Shown one piece after another: positions 60,629-64,000 of a stretch of DNA of 64,000 nucleotides (positions are counted from its first letter, which is position 1; every line of letters begins with the position of its first letter). A model generated the notes under the pieces. It did not search any database. It was not told the origin of the DNA and saw only the letters and a program-made list of their open reading frames with translations. The translations under genes were made by a program, and so were the position numbers. Origin of the DNA: Brachionus rotundiformis (Eukaryota > Rotifera > Eurotatoria > Ploima > Brachionidae); contig JAESIW010000115.1 of NCBI GenBank assembly GCA_016802295.1, positions 1,851,995-1,915,994 of the forward strand, written 5' to 3'.

Positions 60629-61500
60629 GCTGTCAAATAGGTATATTATGGTGATTCCTTGATCATCCTTAGTGAACAATTTTGAGATTTAAAAAATTAA
60701 TTAGCATTTGACTGTTTTAATTAACATTTACTTTTATTACTATATTCTTTAATATTACATTTGTTTGTTGTATTGGTGATACTATGGTGCAGTTGATGCT
60801 TTTTAATGTTTATCACACAAATTTGGAAGTTTTGGACTAACTTTTAATATTTAAATTAATTCAATTAATTTGAGAGGACATTTAATTTTGAAAATTTCAA
60901 AAATTTTTACTTAAAAATGAACAATTTTCTGAATGAGTAGATCCAAACGAATACTTCCAATTTAGTTGCCAGTCTGAAGAATTCGCCATTATTAAAAAGC
61001 AAGAAGATAGATGACGAATTACATTGAGCAGATTTAAAATAAACGCAATTTTAAGAAAGATTAATTGGCATGACTCGACAGACTGACCAGTTCACTGATG
61101 TTTGCGAGTCAAGCAGGAAACATCCGTGGACAAAAACACAGATTGGTCAAACAATTTTTATTTTGAACAGAATTACTGACAATTAAACAAAGGAATCATT
61201 TTTTTTATCTACTTTTTACTCAATAATTTTCATTTAATTCTAATTAAAGCTATTTTTAAATATAAAGATAAAACATAACTTCAACAAAATTTAACCAAAA
61301 TTTGCACTTTAAAAATATGTAAATGTAGGAAATTTTGATTAATTTTATAATTGAAGCATTTTCACAAAAGATCACACCCCTTGTATAATAAACGCGTTCT
61401 CAAATTCTTATTTAAATAATAATATAAATTTAAAACAAAAATTGATAAATCGTCATCTATTTACTTTTAAATTTTAAGATAATTGATCTTTTAGCAAACA
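60629..61500. promoter_or_regulatory. Spacer and probable promoter of ALDH6A1
   Basis: A/T-rich, with a less biased patch at 61060-61160. No TATA box is obvious at the expected distance from 61501. The assignment is by position. Confidence 0.35.
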
Positions 61501-63421
61501 ATGCTCCGCTTTTCTAACTTAAGCCTTTTAAATAATTCAACTAGAGCAACGTTGAGACTCTATTCCACAGCGGTAAAATCTTGGTCAAATTTAATTGACA
61601 ATTTGTCTATTTTTATTATAGCCAACTGTAAAATTATGGATTGATAACAAACCAGTTGAATCAAAAACAAAAGACTACATTGATTTATATAATCCAGCTA
61701 CTAATGAGCTAATTGGTCTTGTTCCCAAAGCAACTCAGGAAGAAATGAACATGGCTGTAGAGAGCAGCAAAAAGGCATTTAAAACTTGGTCAAAAACAAC
61801 TCCACTACTAAGACAACAAGTTATGCTTAAACTTCAACAATTAATTAAAGAAAACATGGTAAAAAAACTAAATAGACTAGAATTTTCTTAATTTTAAAAA
61901 TTTAGAAAGATCTCGCTGCCAGTGTCACAAAAGAACAGGGAAAAACTTTGCCGGATGCTGAAGGAGATGTTTTAAGAGGCTTACAAGTAGTTGAGCATGC
62001 ATGTAGTGTTACGTTTATGCAAATGGGTCATACTTTGCCAAATATTGCCAAGGACATTGATTGCACATCATATAGAGTTCCACTTGGTGTTACTGCTGGC
62101 ATTTGTCCATTTAATTTTCCAGCCATGATTCCTCTATGGGTTTGTTGGAAAGAAAAATAAAACAAAAAAAAAAATAAATTTTAAAAATAGATGTTTCCTT
62201 TGGCAACAGTTGCTGGAAATACAATGATTCTAAAGCCTTCAGAAAAAGATCCCGGAGCTGCTTTAATGTTAGCTGAATTGGCCCGTCAAGCAGGCTTGCC
62301 AGATGGCGTCCTAAATATTATTCATGGTCAACATCAAGGTAAAAAAAAACATTACTTTAAAACATTTATAATTTAAAATCAATTTTTTAAGCTGTTGATT
62401 TTATTTGTGATCATCCGGCGATAAAAGCAATCTCGTTTGTAGGCTCAGACCAAGCTGGTACATATATATACAGAAGAGGAACCCAAAATGGAAAAAGAGT
62501 TCAATCGAACATGGTAGAACAATTTTGAAAACCAAAAATATATTTGTTTTTAACTTTAATTAAGGGTGCCAAAAACCACGGAGTTATAATGCCTGATGCA
62601 AATAAAGAAAATGCTTTGAATCAATTAGTAGGCGCAGCTTTTGGAGCTGCTGGTCAACGTTGCATGGCATTAACAACTGCTGTTTTTGTTGGTGAATCTA
62701 AAAATTGGATTCCTGATTTGGTTGAAAAAGCCAGAAAGTTGAAAGTAAACGCTGGACACGAGCCCGGTACAGATATCGGTCCAGTCATCAGCAAGGACTC
62801 CAAGAAGCGAATCCATGATATCATTGAAAAAAGTTATAAAGAAGGCGCTAAAGTTTTATTAGACGGTAGAGATTTGATTATAGAAAAATACAGAAATGGT
62901 AACTTTGTAGGTCCAACTGTTATTTCAGATGTCAAAGTAAAGTTATTTCAATTTATTTTGAAGAGAATTTTGTTTAACTTTCCAAAAAAATAGCCAGACA
63001 TGACTTGTTACAAAGAGGAAATTTTTGGTCCAGCTTTGGTAATCTTGTGTGTAGAAACATTGAATGATGCTGTTGAATTAATAAACAACAATCCATATGG
63101 AAATGGAACAGCTATTTTCACCACCAATGGTGCTACTGCTCGCAAATTTACACATGAAATTGATGTTGGTCAAATTGGAATAAATGTCCCAATTCCAGTT
63201 CCTCTACCAATGTTTTCATTTACCGGATCCAGAGGATCTTTCCTAGGAGATACTAACTTTTATGGCCAAAATGTGAGATAACTTTTAATATTAAAAAAAA
63301 ATACTAAATTTTTGTTCAAAAGGGATTTAATTTTTATACCCAATTAAAAACTGTGACATCACAATGGAGATCTGAAGATGCAACTCCAGAAACTATTCAA
63401 ACCTCGTTTCCTAGAATGTAA
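61501..63421 (+). CDS. ALDH6A1: Methylmalonate-semialdehyde dehydrogenase (acylating), mitochondrial
   Basis: It oxidises methylmalonate and malonate semialdehydes to propionyl- and acetyl-CoA in valine and pyrimidine breakdown. Eight exons (61501-61572, 61622-61858, 61906-62139, 62191-62338, 62392-62513, 62565-62936, 62994-63272, 63323-63421) with introns of 47-57 bp join to 520 residues, close to the vertebrate length. Residues 1-24 form a mitochondrial presequence. CPFNFPAMIPLW, MILKPSEKDPGA, GQRCMALTTA (catalytic Cys304), CYKEEIFGP and IPVPLPMFSFTGSRGSF are diagnostic. GAKNHGVIMPDANKE lacks the usual ALDH general-base Glu, as is normal for this CoA-dependent subfamily. An AATAAA lies near 63433. 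Confidence 0.97.
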
Positions 63422-63648
63422 AATACACAAAAATAAAATTTGGTTTATGTTATCGGAACTATTTTAAATTCTTTATTGAAATTTATTTTTTAGTTGATTT
63501 AAATAAATAAAATATTTAAATAATTTTTAGTTTTTTTTTTAAGTAAAGAAAATTTTGACATTTAAATAACTAACAAACAATTTTAAATTTAATTTAAAAT
63601 TTATTTGATTTGATTTTTAGAAAACTAATAAAGCTTTAAAAAAACAAG

Positions 63649-63964
63649 ATGATCATAGGCGGCGGTCGAAAGCAAGAAACATTTATTAAAAATGTCAAAA
63701 GGGAAGTTGTTTCTCCATTGTTGATGTATAATAGTCCACCTGATGGAAAACTTGAATTTGATGAATTTGCTTCGATGGCCATCGAACGCTTTTCAGGTTT
63801 TAAACAAATCAACAATCATTCTTATTTCAATTTTTTATTTAGTGCTGCAGCTTTTTGAGACAATAGGTGCCAGGTATATGAAAGGTGGCAATGACTATTT
63901 GTCCAAGTTAGACACAGAATTAAGAAAATTAGGATTTTTAAAGTCTATCCTTTGCGGAGTTTAG
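63649..63964 (+). CDS. PRIM2: DNA primase large subunit, N-terminal part (runs off the window)
   Basis: It is the regulatory subunit of the primase that primes DNA synthesis with DNA polymerase alpha. Exon 1 at 63649-63796 and exon 2 from 63843 join in phase 1 across a 46-bp intron. The joined protein matches the N-terminus of primase large subunits: a basic start (GGGRKQETF), YNSPPDGKLEFDEFASMAIE and RFSVLQLFETIGARY, then SKLDTELRKLGF. In exon 2 the frame meets TAG at 63962-63964. The next intron probably starts before this; GT at 63943 is a possible but weak donor. The Fe-S cluster domain lies outside the window. A decayed copy cannot be ruled out from this piece alone. Confidence 0.75.
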
Positions 63965-64000
63965 TTAAAATTTTTGAGTTTTTTATCTTGTTTTTTATTT

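Noticed and set aside
7695..63421. Functional gene cluster for branched-chain amino-acid breakdown
   Set aside because: ACADSB and ALDH6A1 are both in this pathway but lie 50 kb apart with unrelated genes between them, so chance linkage is the simpler view.
1..64000. CRISPR arrays, rRNA operons and tRNA genes
   Set aside because: No regularly spaced repeats, no rRNA blocks and no sequence with convincing tRNA A and B boxes were found on either strand.

Overview
The window is nuclear DNA from an animal with a very AT-rich genome. It holds spliced genes with mostly tiny introns (46-70 bp), GT-AG splice sites and AATAAA signals, separated by long AT-rich stretches. The gene set includes a chitinase with a chitin-binding tail, a Not-type homeobox gene, a C2H2 zinc-finger gene, a BEN-domain gene and a spectrin-repeat protein with a KASH-like tail. 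This points to an invertebrate, most likely an ecdysozoan such as an arthropod or mite. A rotifer or other lineage is not excluded, and the species cannot be named from sequence alone.

Layout. 1-95: 3' end of an unknown plus-strand gene. 0.7-1.5 kb: decayed Tc1/mariner transposase (minus). 2.8-3.0 kb: 58-codon membrane micro-ORF. 3.1-5.9 kb: chitinase (minus, 7 exons, one of 10 nt). 6.2-7.0 kb: ribosomal protein L17 (minus). 7.7-10.3 kb: short/branched-chain acyl-CoA dehydrogenase (plus) with a tandemly duplicated exon. 12.9-14.1 kb: GC-rich BEN-domain exon (minus). 14.2-28.4 kb: gene-poor, with a duplicated 61-bp noncoding element and a hairpin. 28.5-39.9 kb: spectrin-repeat/KASH-like gene (plus). 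41-43.1 kb: transposon graveyard (LINE, hAT, piggyBac-like MITE). 43.7-45.0 kb: one signal-peptide exon followed by three alternative secreted cassettes. 46.2-47.0 kb: Not homeobox (minus). 48.7-49.3 kb: internally deleted LINE. 50.2-51.0 kb: secreted M15-like peptidase. 51.5-51.9 kb: second Tc1 relic. 53.6-59.4 kb: C2H2 protein with about 19 fingers. 60.1-60.6 kb: LINE insertion with a long target duplication. 61.5-63.4 kb: methylmalonate-semialdehyde dehydrogenase. 63.6 kb to the end: start of the DNA primase large subunit.

How the genes relate. There is no operon logic. The acyl-CoA dehydrogenase and the methylmalonate-semialdehyde dehydrogenase both serve mitochondrial branched-chain amino-acid breakdown, but they lie 50 kb apart. 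Three loci encode secreted proteins: the chitinase, the cassette gene and the M15-like peptidase. The last two have clear TATA boxes. Gene models were built by hand from splice sites, and every joined model listed keeps frame across all its introns.

The best candidates for something undescribed are the signal-peptide-plus-cassette locus (43711-45021), the mutually exclusive exon pair in the acyl-CoA dehydrogenase (8806-9333), and the metazoan gene for a bacterial-type M15 peptidase fold (50166-50959).
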